From assembly GCA_964537685.1 (NCBI GenBank), contig CAZICM010000024.1:74731-138730 (forward strand): a stretch of 64,000 bases of DNA, written 5' to 3'. The DNA comes from CAZICM01 sp964537685 (GTDB taxonomy: Bacteria > Myxococcota_A > Polyangia > Polyangiales > Polyangiaceae). The notes under the pieces are model-generated. The model was given only the letters and a program-made list of their open reading frames with translations, ran no database searches and was not told where the DNA came from. This document shows, in pieces, positions 27,601 through 36,240 of this stretch (the first letter of the stretch is position 1; every line of letters begins with the position of its first letter). The position numbers were made by a program, and so were the translations under genes.

Positions 27601-30600
27601 CGACAACGACTGCGATGGCACGGTCGACGAAAACGCTATCGGCGTGGGCGTGGCGTGCGGAAATAGCAATCCGCCCTGCACACCCGGAACAACGGCCTGT
27701 GTAAACGGCGCGATCGCTTGCCAGGGCGGCGTTCAGCCTCAGCAGGAGAGCTGCGATGGCATCGACAATGACTGCGATTTGCAGGTGGACGAGGGCGCGC
27801 TGACCGATGCGCCGATGCCTGGGCAGACGGGCTGCTGGAGCCTGCCGGGCAACTGCTGCACGCACGACAACTACCAGTGGTGTCCGCCTCCGGGCGCGAC
27901 CTGCAATGGGAACGGTGCTCTTCCGGCGCCCTGCGGCGTTGGAAACTTGGCGTGCCAGGGCGGTGGCTGGACCTGCCAGGCCGCGAAGCCTCCGGGCGCG
28001 GAGATTTGCGATGGTATCGATAACAACTGCAACGGCAGCGTCGACGACGTAACGCCCACGCAGTGCGATCCGCCTGGAACGGGTCCCGGAACGGTATTTG
28101 GCGGCGCGAGCCAATGCGTGAAGGGAACGAAGACCTGCGGCGTGTGCAACGGCGCAATCGGTCCGAGCCAAGAGATATGCGACGGCATCGATAACGACTG
28201 CGATGGCACGATCGACGAGAGCGTGGTCGGCGCGGGAACACCCTGCGGAAATTCGACGCCGCCTTGTTCGCCTGGAACGACGGCTTGCGTGGGTGGCTCG
28301 CTGGTTTGCCAGGGCGGCGTTGGTCCTCAAAGCGAGCAGTGCGATGGTTTGGATAACAACTGCAACGGCGTGATTGACGACGCACCTCTCTCGGATGCGC
28401 CGGCGGTTGGCCAGGGCGGTTGCTGGAACGAGCCGGGCAATTGCTGCACCTTCGATAACCTCACGTGGTGTCCGCCTCCGGGCGCCACTTGCAACGACAA
28501 CGGCGGCCTGTTTTCGCCGTGCGCCAAGGGCGCGCTGGCCTGCCAGGCCGGTGCCTGGGTTTGTCAGAATCCGCAGGGACCTGCGGGCGAAGTGTGTGAC
28601 GGCGTCGATAACGACTGTAACGGTCAGCTCGATGACGTGACGCCTACGCAGTGCGATCCCTCGGGCGCGGGTCCGGGAACGGTGTACGGCGGCGCGAGCC
28701 AGTGCGTAAAGGGCACGAAGACTTGCGGAGCTTGTGCGGGCGCTATCGGTCCGACACCTGAAATCTGCGATGGCATCGATAACGACTGCGATGGCAGCAC
28801 GGATGAAGGAATCGTCGGTTTGGGCACGGCCTGCGGCATTAACCAGCCGCCCTGCACGCCCGGAACGACGGCCTGTGTCAACGGGATGATCACATGCCAG
28901 GGCGGTGTTGGGCCTCAGCCTGAACAGTGTGACGGCATCGACAACGACTGCGATGGCCAAGCCGACGACGCGCCTCTGTCCGATGCGCCTGCCGTTGGTC
29001 AAAACGGCTGCTGGACCGAAGTGGGCAACTGCTGCACCTTCGAGAATCTCACCTGGTGTCCGCCCCCCGGTGCCACCTGCAACGACAACGGCACGCTGCT
29101 CGCTCCTTGCAACAAGGGCGTTCTTTCGTGCGCGGGTGCGGCCGGCTGGGTGTGCCAGAGCCCGAAGCCGCCCGCGGCCGAGGCTTGCGATGGCCTCGAC
29201 AACAACTGCGACGGCACCATCGATGAAGGCAACTTCCCCGGCGAAGGCGTCGTTTGCGGCCAAGACACGGGCCTATGCCAGACGGGAACGATTCAGTGCG
29301 TGGGCGGCACGCTCGACTGCGTGGGCGATATCGGTCCGACGCAGGAAACGTGCGACAACCTCGACAACGACTGCGACGGCGTGATCGATAACGGTTCTTT
29401 GGGCGGCGGGCCTTGTCCGACGCCTTACGACAAGAACGCGTATCCAGGGCCTCGCGATAAGGGCAAGTGCATCCCTGGCAACCTCGAGTGCCAGAACGGC
29501 TTGCTGGTGTGCGTCGGCGGTGTCGGCCCCTCGCCTGAAGAGTGCAACGGCATCGACGACGACTGCGATGGAACGACGGACGAATTGGGCGCGCCTCCCG
29601 ATGGAATCAACGGAACGGCAAACCCCTTCCCGCCGCCTGTGGCGAATATCGGCGACATGTGCGGAAGCGATGTCGGCGTCTGTTCGCCCGGTGCGTACCA
29701 GTGCTTAAACGGCATCTTTGCGTGCGTGGGCGGTGTCACCGCTACGCCCGAAGAGTGCGATTGCAACGACAACAACTGCGACGGCGCGACGGACAACCAA
29801 GATCCCAATGGTCCGCCGCTCTGCGCGCCTGGAAAGAGCTGCGTGAAGGGCAGTGCCGGCCAGTGCCAGTGCGCGGCTCCCTGCGGTCCGGATGAGAATC
29901 CGTGCCCCTTCGGCCAGGTCTGCGACGTTGTGACCGATAGCGAAACCGGCATGACGCTCGGCAAGTACTGCACGACGGATTTCGATCTGATCTGCGGTGA
30001 TTGCAAGACCAAGACCGGAATGGGTCCGAACAACACGGTGATCTGCGCGCCCGATGGAACGCCGCCCGATGCCAATTGCGTGGCGCCTCCGGTGTGCACC
30101 TGCCGCGGCCCGAACGGCTGCAAGAATCCTTGCTTTAACGTCACCTGCGACGCCGGCAAGGTCTGCACCGATTACGGCCCGAAGGCCGGCACCTGCGTGC
30201 TGAACAATTGCTTCAACGCGCCTTGTTTGGGCTGCGGCAAGATCTGCCACAACGCGGTGTGCACCGACAATCCGTGCACGCCCAATAGCTGTCCGAGCAA
30301 CCAGGTCTGCAAGCCCAAGTCCGATCTCAGCGGTTTCGACTGCGTGGATTCCTGCGCGGCCGTGAACTGCCCCTCGGGCCAAACCTGCGTGAACGGTGCG
30401 TGCGTGGCGACTTGCGATCCGGCGTGCGTGAACGGCCAGGTCTGCGACATGACGCAGAATCCGCCGAAATGCATCGACAATCAGTGTCCGCCCGGCGCAT
30501 GCCCCAACGGCGCTTATTGCGATCCTGTCACCGGCGATTGCAAAGACTATCCGTGCGAAGGCGTGCTCTGCCCGAGTGGCCAGGCGTGCCAGGACGGCGA

Positions 30601-30931
30601 GTGCGTGACGGATAGCGGCACGGGCGGTTCAGGCGGCGGCAGTTCGACATCGAGCTCGTCATCGGGCTCTACATCAACCTCCGGCTCGACAAGCAGCAGC
30701 ACCAGCGGCATGCCTGGAACAGGCGGCGGCGGAGCGGGCGGCGGTCCGGACAAGGGCGTCTGGGGTCTCGCAACAGGCGGCGGCGGCTGCTTCTGCGATG
30801 TCGGCCCGGGCGCGCTCAAGAATCGTGGAACAGAAGCCTTGGTGGCTCTCGCGCTCGCGCTCTCTGCGGCTCGGCTCCGCAGGCGCTCGGGCAACGCGGC
30901 ATCGAAGCAGAATAGGGAGGTTGCGCGATGA
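24641..30931 (+). CDS. Giant vWA and MopE-type repeat surface protein with MYXO-CTERM-like tail
   Basis: A 2096-residue secreted protein. The ATG at 24641 follows GGGGA; the N-terminus (MTAFMKQLLEVGKRG, then a hydrophobic core ending KAEAY) is a signal peptide. Next comes a von Willebrand A domain with an intact metal-binding motif DTSGSM and VILVTDGQET. About 23 copies of the CDxxDNDCDGxxDE-type putative metal-binding motif (MopE-like) follow, with Cys-rich spacers that form a 588-bp higher-order repeat. A second Cys-rich region contains CxxGxxC-type units. A Ser/Gly-rich linker leads to GGGGCFCDVG, a hydrophobic stretch and RLRRRSG: the layout of a MYXO-CTERM sorting signal that is cleaved and anchored at the surface. 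Role inferred: calcium- or metal-bound adhesin. The stop overlaps the next ATG (ATGA). Confidence 0.88.
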   Translation: MTAFMKQLLEVGKRGAVALLAGGAIGLSLLGTSTKAEAYDCNSADPAQWPPPAKPYFMIAFDTSGSMATAIATNNSCAYPNNRLGHGRCAVKNTLLAFSGLAHFGLASYARVQTGCAAGCFTNCTYANVSGNSAGAGCTNGCGPEPGANADSSTRAGALIRVPMRTDLTAPSVDNTASLISWVDNNCTGSTELFADGCTPMNGILRDMYKYYSNQWVPPTPTPGGATLPSPLTTVAAGEKACRSVNVILVTDGQETCDTLANAVDAAGDLFAGFTKDGINWKVKVSVIDFGDAGNEADQIAAAGGTGTAKHATNEEELSAALADIIGGAIAPEVCDNTDNNCNNCVDEGYTHYCNINQTCCAWANAAQRNTCLTNYQATISPADPDGDLTLLPCTTVAQSQVSSTWLCYDPKETCDNIDNNCASGVDNGVVKCGNPSHCPEAEICNGQDDDCDGLTDEAGVCSGCIPSPEVCDGCDNDCDGMADDGVPSVPCGLASPANCAGTLTCKPAVAVPIGGCAPGGGYNPCNNMPQAEVCDGADNDCDGLVDDGIGATPCEPVGTPPGLNYGANSQCKMGTKPCNGTCTGWVGPSAEICDNIDNDCDGQVDEGIVGLGLPCGTNTGECSTGLTACVSGAIICQGGVGPQPEQCNGLDDDCDGTNDDAPLTDAPAVGNTGCWNLPGNCCSHDGYQWCPPPGATCNGTGGLTSPCATGVLTCAGALGWTCTNPKGPAAEVCDNVDNDCDGTVDDGVPQVGQMCGPSIGACSPGVYQCTGGVLDCVGDVGPVQETCDNIDNDCDGTVDNNVIGVGVSCGNNTPPCTPGLTACVNGAVVCQGGTGPQPESCDGVDNDCDTQIDEAPLTDAPAVGSTGCWNVPGNCCSHDGFTWCPPPGATCNGNGALPLPCNAGTLACQSGGWICQGSVGPAAEICDSTDNDCDGQVDDVTAIPCDPPGAGPGTVYGAPSQCVKGTQSCGTCAGAVGPTQEVCDGIDNDCDGTVDENAIGVGVACGNSNPPCTPGTTACVNGAIACQGGVQPQQESCDGIDNDCDLQVDEGALTDAPMPGQTGCWSLPGNCCTHDNYQWCPPPGATCNGNGALPAPCGVGNLACQGGGWTCQAAKPPGAEICDGIDNNCNGSVDDVTPTQCDPPGTGPGTVFGGASQCVKGTKTCGVCNGAIGPSQEICDGIDNDCDGTIDESVVGAGTPCGNSTPPCSPGTTACVGGSLVCQGGVGPQSEQCDGLDNNCNGVIDDAPLSDAPAVGQGGCWNEPGNCCTFDNLTWCPPPGATCNDNGGLFSPCAKGALACQAGAWVCQNPQGPAGEVCDGVDNDCNGQLDDVTPTQCDPSGAGPGTVYGGASQCVKGTKTCGACAGAIGPTPEICDGIDNDCDGSTDEGIVGLGTACGINQPPCTPGTTACVNGMITCQGGVGPQPEQCDGIDNDCDGQADDAPLSDAPAVGQNGCWTEVGNCCTFENLTWCPPPGATCNDNGTLLAPCNKGVLSCAGAAGWVCQSPKPPAAEACDGLDNNCDGTIDEGNFPGEGVVCGQDTGLCQTGTIQCVGGTLDCVGDIGPTQETCDNLDNDCDGVIDNGSLGGGPCPTPYDKNAYPGPRDKGKCIPGNLECQNGLLVCVGGVGPSPEECNGIDDDCDGTTDELGAPPDGINGTANPFPPPVANIGDMCGSDVGVCSPGAYQCLNGIFACVGGVTATPEECDCNDNNCDGATDNQDPNGPPLCAPGKSCVKGSAGQCQCAAPCGPDENPCPFGQVCDVVTDSETGMTLGKYCTTDFDLICGDCKTKTGMGPNNTVICAPDGTPPDANCVAPPVCTCRGPNGCKNPCFNVTCDAGKVCTDYGPKAGTCVLNNCFNAPCLGCGKICHNAVCTDNPCTPNSCPSNQVCKPKSDLSGFDCVDSCAAVNCPSGQTCVNGACVATCDPACVNGQVCDMTQNPPKCIDNQCPPGACPNGAYCDPVTGDCKDYPCEGVLCPSGQACQDGECVTDSGTGGSGGGSSTSSSSSGSTSTSGSTSSSTSGMPGTGGGGAGGGPDKGVWGLATGGGGCFCDVGPGALKNRGTEALVALALALSAARLRRRSGNAASKQNREVAR
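26630..29000 (+). repeat. 588-bp higher-order tandem repeat in the giant vWA protein
   Basis: A TDAP anchor codon recurs at 26636, 27218, 27806, 28394 and 28982: spacing 582, then 588 three times (196 codons). Each unit holds a GNCC...WCPPPGATCN block and three metal-binding motifs. Exact spacing in the last three intervals indicates recent unequal exchange or strong conservation. Confidence 0.9.
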
Positions 30932-33900
30932 GAACGCTCGCAATCAAAATCGCGCTTTTATCAAGCTTTCTCGGGGCTGTGGCGCTCACAGCCCTGAGCG
31001 GCTGCACCACCGACGCATTCTGTTTCGATCAGTGCGACGGTGACACGGGCACGACAACACCTCCGGTGGATGGTGGCGGCCAGGGCGGCGACTTGTTCGA
31101 CGCGGGCCAAGGCGGCAACTGCGGTCTCTTCGGCTGCCAGGACGGAGGTACGGGCGGTCAGGGCGGAACCTGCATGTTCACCGGCGCCGAAATCTGCGAC
31201 GGCACGGACAACGACTGCGACGGGACGATCGACAACATCGAAAATCTCGACATCACCCTGCCCAAGACCTGCGGCACCTGCGACAACAGTTGTTACAAGG
31301 TCAACCTCAACTGCGCGCTCGCCGGCGTCACTTGCGATCTAACGGGAGTCAATCCCGGCCAGAAGGGCAAGTGCGTGTGTACGCAGTGCGACGAAGGCTT
31401 CTACGACGTCGATAAAGACGGCGTGACCTGCGAATACCAGTGCGTCAAAAAGGCCGACAGCGATACCGAGTGCAACAACAAGGACGACGACTGCGATGTC
31501 CTTGTGGATGAAGACATCAACAAGTGCTCGGACGTTAAGAACTGCGGTTCGTGCAACAACAACTGCGTCGTTCTTCATGGCGTACCCAAGTGCGTCAACG
31601 ACGGCACGATGCCCTGTACCAATGCCAATACGCATTGCGAGATTCAGCAGTGTGATTGCAACGGTCCGGGCGACTGCTGGAAAGACCTCGACGGCGATTA
31701 CAACACCGGCTGCGAATACAACTGCTTTGACACCAACGGCGGCATCGAGGTCTGCGGCGATGGCGTCGATAACGACTGCGACGGGTTAATTGACGGCGCC
31801 GACGATCTGTCGGGCGATCCGGCGATCGGCGTTGCTTGTTATGGGGATCCGGACGGTCTGTGCGCCGATCCTTCGCATGCGGGCGCCACCCAATGCGTCG
31901 GGAACAAAGTCACATGCGTCGGCATGAATTTGCTCCACGAGAACGACATCTTGGAGACCTGCAACGGCGTTGACGACGATTGCGACGGCTTCCCCGATGA
32001 CAGTCCGACGGACATCGGAAACTCCTGCGGCGCGAGCAACACGGCGCCTTGTGCCTACGGCGTGACCCAGTGCCAAAACGGCCAGCTTGTGTGCGTTGGC
32101 AACGTCGATCCTCAAGCCGAGGTCTGCAACGGCCAGGACGATAACTGCAACGGCGTTGCAGATGACAACACCGTGGACAGCGGCGCTGCCTGCGGCCAAA
32201 GCGGCATCATGCCTTGCAAGCTGGGCAATATCACTTGCCAGGGCGGTGTTCTTCTCTGCGTTGGCAATATCGATCCTCAGCCCGAGCTCTGCGACAACGT
32301 CGACAACAACTGCAATGGCATGGTGGACGACAATCCCAGCGGAACCGGCGCAAGCTGCGGCCAGAGCAATGTCGCTCCCTGTCAGTTCGGCAGCATTCAA
32401 TGCCAGGCGGGCGCGCTCACCTGCGTGGGTGCTGTCAATCCTCAGTCCGAAAGCTGTGACGGCGTCGATAACAACTGCAATGGCATCATCGACGACAACG
32501 CGAGCGGAACGGGCGCCCAATGCGGCCAGACCGATACCGGACCCTGCCAGTTTGGAACGATTCTATGCCAGGCAGGCGCGCTGACCTGCATCGGCGCGGT
32601 GAATCCTGCTGCTCAGGAAACCTGCAATGGTGCCGACGATAACTGCAACGGAATGGTCGACGACAATCCCATCGGTGTCGGCGGCCAATGCGGCCAAACC
32701 GATACGGGTGCCTGCGCTTTTGGAACGATCACCTGCCAGGGCGGCGCGCTGGTGTGCGCAGGCGAAATCGGTCCTCAGCCGGAAGCCTGCGACGGTATCG
32801 ACAACGACTGCAACGGCACCGTGGACGACAATCCGAGCGGCATCGGCGGCCAATGCGGCCAAACCAATGTCGGACCTTGCGAGTTCGGAACGATTCAGTG
32901 CGTAAACGGAGCGTTCTCCTGCGTGGGCGCCGTTAACCCCGTGCAAGAGACCTGCGACAACATCGACAACGACTGCAACGGCACCGTAGACGACAATGCG
33001 ACGGGTGCCGGTGTGGCGTGCGGCCAGAGCAACAACGCTCCTTGCTCGTTTGGAACGATGGTTTGCCAGGCGGGCGTGCTCAATTGCGTGGGTGCTGTCG
33101 ATCCTCAGACGGAAACCTGCGACGGCGTCGACAACAACTGCAACGGCACCATCGACGACAACCCGACGGGCACCGGCGGCCAATGCGGTCAGACCAACGT
33201 AGGCCCCTGCGAGTTCGGAACGATTCAATGCCAGGGCGGCGCGCTCACCTGCGTGGGTGCCATCAATCCTCAGACGGAAACCTGCGATGGCATCGACAAC
33301 AACTGCAACGGCACCATCGACGACAGCCCCAGCGGAATCGGCGGCCAATGCGGTCCGACCAACGCGGGCGCCTGCGAATTTGGAACGGTTGCGTGCCAGG
33401 CCGGCGCTCTTACCTGCGTTGGCGCGATCGGCCCTCAGCCGGAAACCTGCAACAGCATCGATGACGACTGCGACGGCGTGGTCGACGACAATGCGACGGG
33501 AACAGGCGTTTCCTGCGGCCAGAACAATACCTTCCCCTGCTCGTTTGGGACGATGCAATGCCAGGCGGGCTCGCTGGTTTGTATCGGCGCGATCAACCCG
33601 ACCAGCGAAACCTGCGACGGCGTTGACAACAACTGCGACGGCGTTATCGACAACAGCCCGAGCGGCACCGGCGGCCAATGCGGCGCGACGAACACGGGCG
33701 CCTGTGAATTCGGCACCACGCAATGCCAGGGCGGCACGCTGACTTGCATCGGCGCCATCGGTCCTCAAACCGAAACCTGCAACGGCATCGACGATGACTG
33801 CGATGGCACAATCGACGACAGCCCGAGCGGTACAGGCGGAACCTGCGGCCAGACAGACACCGGCCCCTGTTCTCTCGGAACGATTCAATGCCAGGCGGGT

Positions 33901-36078
33901 TCGCTCGTCTGCATCGGTGAAGTCGGTCCGCAGCCCGAACTCTGCGACGGCATCGACAACAACTGCGACGGCGCCGTCGACAACAACGTCACCAATGCCG
34001 GCGGAAGCTGCGGTGTCAGCGGTGTGTTCCCCTGCCAGCTCGGAACATTCCAATGCCAGAGCGGCGCGCTCGTGTGCATCGGCGCGGTTAACCCGGGCAC
34101 CGAAGTCTGCAACGGCATCGATGACAACTGCGACGGGCAGATCGATTTGGCCAGCGGAAATCCGCCTTCGGACTCCGTTGGCGCCTGCAACGTGCCTCCG
34201 GCTCCGCCTCCCGGTGCAACGTCGCCCTGCCAAGCGGGCACCAAGGCTTGCATTGGCGGCGCGATTGTTTGCCAAGGTTCCGTTGGGCCGACGGGCCAGA
34301 CGGATACCTGCGGCGTTGACGCGAACTGCGACGGGGCGCTCACCAACCAGCCCGACAAACAGACCGATGTGAATAACTGCGGGGCCTGCGGCAATAGTTG
34401 CTATGCCGGCGCGGTTCACTCCATCTGGTCATGCGTTGCCGGAGCCTGTGTGTTCCAAGGCTGCGAGAACGGCTACTACGATCTCGACGGCAACTTCCAA
34501 TGCGAGTACGCGTGCACCTTCGTGTCAGCCGTAGAAGCCTGCAACGGCACCGACGATAACTGCAACGGCACGGTGGACGAAAATCCGACGCTGCCCTCGC
34601 CCACGCAGATCTGCGGTGTCGATCCTTCGGCCACAACGCCGGAGTGCAAATCGACGACCAACGGAGGCCAGATTGCGGTTGTCTGCCAGGGCGGTACTCC
34701 GGTTTGCCAATTCCCCGCGGGCGTCTGCAATCCAACCTGCGCCACGGCGACGGAGATCTGCGACGCGCTCGACAACAACTGCAACGGCATTGTGAACGAA
34801 ACAACGCCGAACTACGGCCAGCCTTGCGCCAGCGACGATGCCAAACCGCCGCCCGGCGACGGCGCTTGCCGCACGACGGGCACCTATGTTTGCAACGGCC
34901 CGAATGCGACGGTGTGCAATGCGGTCACGGCCAACTGCGCAACGCTTCCCGGCGGCTGCACCGAGAAATGCGATGGCATCGACAACGACTGCGACGGCTC
35001 GGTGGATGAGGTCTACACGGCCAAGGGCAGCAACGCGTCCTTCTTCGTGAAGCCCGTTGTCACCAAGACGGGCGCGGCGAACTGGATTTACACCTTTGAA
35101 GCCAGCCGCCCCGATGCCTCGGCCGTCACGGCGGGCGATGGAAACGGCTACCAGATCAGCGCGCCCGCCGGCACCACGCTGGACAAAACCGTCGCCTGTT
35201 CAGAGCAAGGCCGCGTGCCTTGGTTCAACGTGACGCCGGTTGAAGTCGAGCAGACCTGCGCGGCGATGGGCGGCAAAGTCTGCGAGCGCAAGACCGAATG
35301 GACACCCGCTTGCCAGGCCACGCTGCCCTGCACCTGGGGCTACAACACCCGCACGGCGGCCAACTGCAACACGACCTCCACCGCCACCAAATTCTGCAAC
35401 CTCGGGCCTTCGCTGGACTTCGATCCGGGGACCGCGAGCGATGAGGACGGCCTGCTCATCACGGGCTCTCCCGCGCTTCAAAACTGCTGGGCCGACTGGT
35501 CGAACCTTCAAGGCAACGGAACGGGGCCTGCCTCGCAGCTTAAGGACATCACGGGCAACCTCCGCGAAATCACCCGCTGCCAGAAAGATCGCGCCGTGTG
35601 CGGCAACAACGCCACAACCTGCGCAAACCTTTGCTGCACAGGCGTATCCACCGCGGTCACGGGCGGCACGCGCGTATGCGGCACGGTGGCGGACAATCGG
35701 CGGCTCAGCGGCCAGTCGTGCACGGCGGCCACCGATTGCTGCAACAACGACTCGAACTGCACGGCGAACGGCGTCTGCGTGGCGGATCCCGCGGGCCAGC
35801 TTTACTGCAAGAACTCGGGTGTTGCTCCGAGCTGCCGCGCCCGCGGCGTGGCTTGCACGGCGGACAACCAATGCTGCGGCGGCGAAACCTGCTCGGGCGG
35901 CTTCTGCGGCGGTCCTCAAGTCCTTCCGCACGGCGTCTTCCCAATCATGGGCGGCGCGTTCGACACGGCCGATGTCAACGGCGCAACCTGCACCTTCGAC
36001 TTCTTCACCGTGAACCCGACCTTCAAGATTTACGACGCCGGGTTCCGCTGCTGTTTTACCTCCGATCCCACCCTCTAA
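30928..36078 (+). CDS. Giant MopE-type repeat lipoprotein with C-terminal FGE-sulfatase-like fold
   Basis: A 1716-residue lipoprotein: signal with lipobox TALSGC, then a Gly/Asp-rich linker. About 20 copies of the DNDCDG-type putative metal-binding motif follow, most in a 55-residue repeat (165 bp) that also carries CGQ, CxFG and CQxGxLxCVG elements. The last 350 residues look like a formylglycine-generating-enzyme (SUMF1) type fold: VTPVEVEQTC, GGKVCERKTEW, DITGNLREIT and then MGGAFD and AGFRCC, matching 'vtw.eA..fC...ggrLPTEaEWE', 'D..GNv.EW', 'RGGsw' and 'gFR'. A Cys-rich insert (about 100 residues) splits NLREIT from MGGAFD. Its ATG overlaps the preceding stop, so both giants are probably made together. 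Outer-surface location is inferred. Confidence 0.87.
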   Translation: MRTLAIKIALLSSFLGAVALTALSGCTTDAFCFDQCDGDTGTTTPPVDGGGQGGDLFDAGQGGNCGLFGCQDGGTGGQGGTCMFTGAEICDGTDNDCDGTIDNIENLDITLPKTCGTCDNSCYKVNLNCALAGVTCDLTGVNPGQKGKCVCTQCDEGFYDVDKDGVTCEYQCVKKADSDTECNNKDDDCDVLVDEDINKCSDVKNCGSCNNNCVVLHGVPKCVNDGTMPCTNANTHCEIQQCDCNGPGDCWKDLDGDYNTGCEYNCFDTNGGIEVCGDGVDNDCDGLIDGADDLSGDPAIGVACYGDPDGLCADPSHAGATQCVGNKVTCVGMNLLHENDILETCNGVDDDCDGFPDDSPTDIGNSCGASNTAPCAYGVTQCQNGQLVCVGNVDPQAEVCNGQDDNCNGVADDNTVDSGAACGQSGIMPCKLGNITCQGGVLLCVGNIDPQPELCDNVDNNCNGMVDDNPSGTGASCGQSNVAPCQFGSIQCQAGALTCVGAVNPQSESCDGVDNNCNGIIDDNASGTGAQCGQTDTGPCQFGTILCQAGALTCIGAVNPAAQETCNGADDNCNGMVDDNPIGVGGQCGQTDTGACAFGTITCQGGALVCAGEIGPQPEACDGIDNDCNGTVDDNPSGIGGQCGQTNVGPCEFGTIQCVNGAFSCVGAVNPVQETCDNIDNDCNGTVDDNATGAGVACGQSNNAPCSFGTMVCQAGVLNCVGAVDPQTETCDGVDNNCNGTIDDNPTGTGGQCGQTNVGPCEFGTIQCQGGALTCVGAINPQTETCDGIDNNCNGTIDDSPSGIGGQCGPTNAGACEFGTVACQAGALTCVGAIGPQPETCNSIDDDCDGVVDDNATGTGVSCGQNNTFPCSFGTMQCQAGSLVCIGAINPTSETCDGVDNNCDGVIDNSPSGTGGQCGATNTGACEFGTTQCQGGTLTCIGAIGPQTETCNGIDDDCDGTIDDSPSGTGGTCGQTDTGPCSLGTIQCQAGSLVCIGEVGPQPELCDGIDNNCDGAVDNNVTNAGGSCGVSGVFPCQLGTFQCQSGALVCIGAVNPGTEVCNGIDDNCDGQIDLASGNPPSDSVGACNVPPAPPPGATSPCQAGTKACIGGAIVCQGSVGPTGQTDTCGVDANCDGALTNQPDKQTDVNNCGACGNSCYAGAVHSIWSCVAGACVFQGCENGYYDLDGNFQCEYACTFVSAVEACNGTDDNCNGTVDENPTLPSPTQICGVDPSATTPECKSTTNGGQIAVVCQGGTPVCQFPAGVCNPTCATATEICDALDNNCNGIVNETTPNYGQPCASDDAKPPPGDGACRTTGTYVCNGPNATVCNAVTANCATLPGGCTEKCDGIDNDCDGSVDEVYTAKGSNASFFVKPVVTKTGAANWIYTFEASRPDASAVTAGDGNGYQISAPAGTTLDKTVACSEQGRVPWFNVTPVEVEQTCAAMGGKVCERKTEWTPACQATLPCTWGYNTRTAANCNTTSTATKFCNLGPSLDFDPGTASDEDGLLITGSPALQNCWADWSNLQGNGTGPASQLKDITGNLREITRCQKDRAVCGNNATTCANLCCTGVSTAVTGGTRVCGTVADNRRLSGQSCTAATDCCNNDSNCTANGVCVADPAGQLYCKNSGVAPSCRARGVACTADNQCCGGETCSGGFCGGPQVLPHGVFPIMGGAFDTADVNGATCTFDFFTVNPTFKIYDAGFRCCFTSDPTL
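31954..34155 (+). repeat. 165-bp tandem repeat, about 14 units
   Basis: Repeat anchors (the GAAACCTGC-type codons) fall at 33112, 33277, 33442, 33607, 33772 and, two units on, 34102: exactly 165 bases apart. The series extends back to 31954 with a single codon slippage. Each unit encodes a 55-residue metal-motif module. Confidence 0.92.
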
Positions 36079-36240
36079 AAATCTCGCAATTCAAGCGCGC
36101 TCAAGCCTGGCAAGCCTGGGTGTAGGATTTCAGTCTCTTGGCTAAATCCTCCGCAAGGCTTTCCCTTGTGGCGATGCACACTTCCTTACAGCGAAAGCCA
36201 AAGCTGGTTTAGACTCAGCCCGCACCTTCGCTTCGTGACC

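Noticed and set aside
27101..29263. A 720-residue open frame on the minus strand inside the giant vWA gene
   Set aside because: It is the mirror of the GC-rich metal-motif repeats; Arg/Ala/Val-rich with no domain, and the plus strand has signal peptide, motifs and sorting tail.
32563..34419. A 618-residue minus-strand open frame inside the second giant gene
   Set aside because: Same cause: exact 165-bp repeats keep the opposite frame open. Composition is not protein-like.
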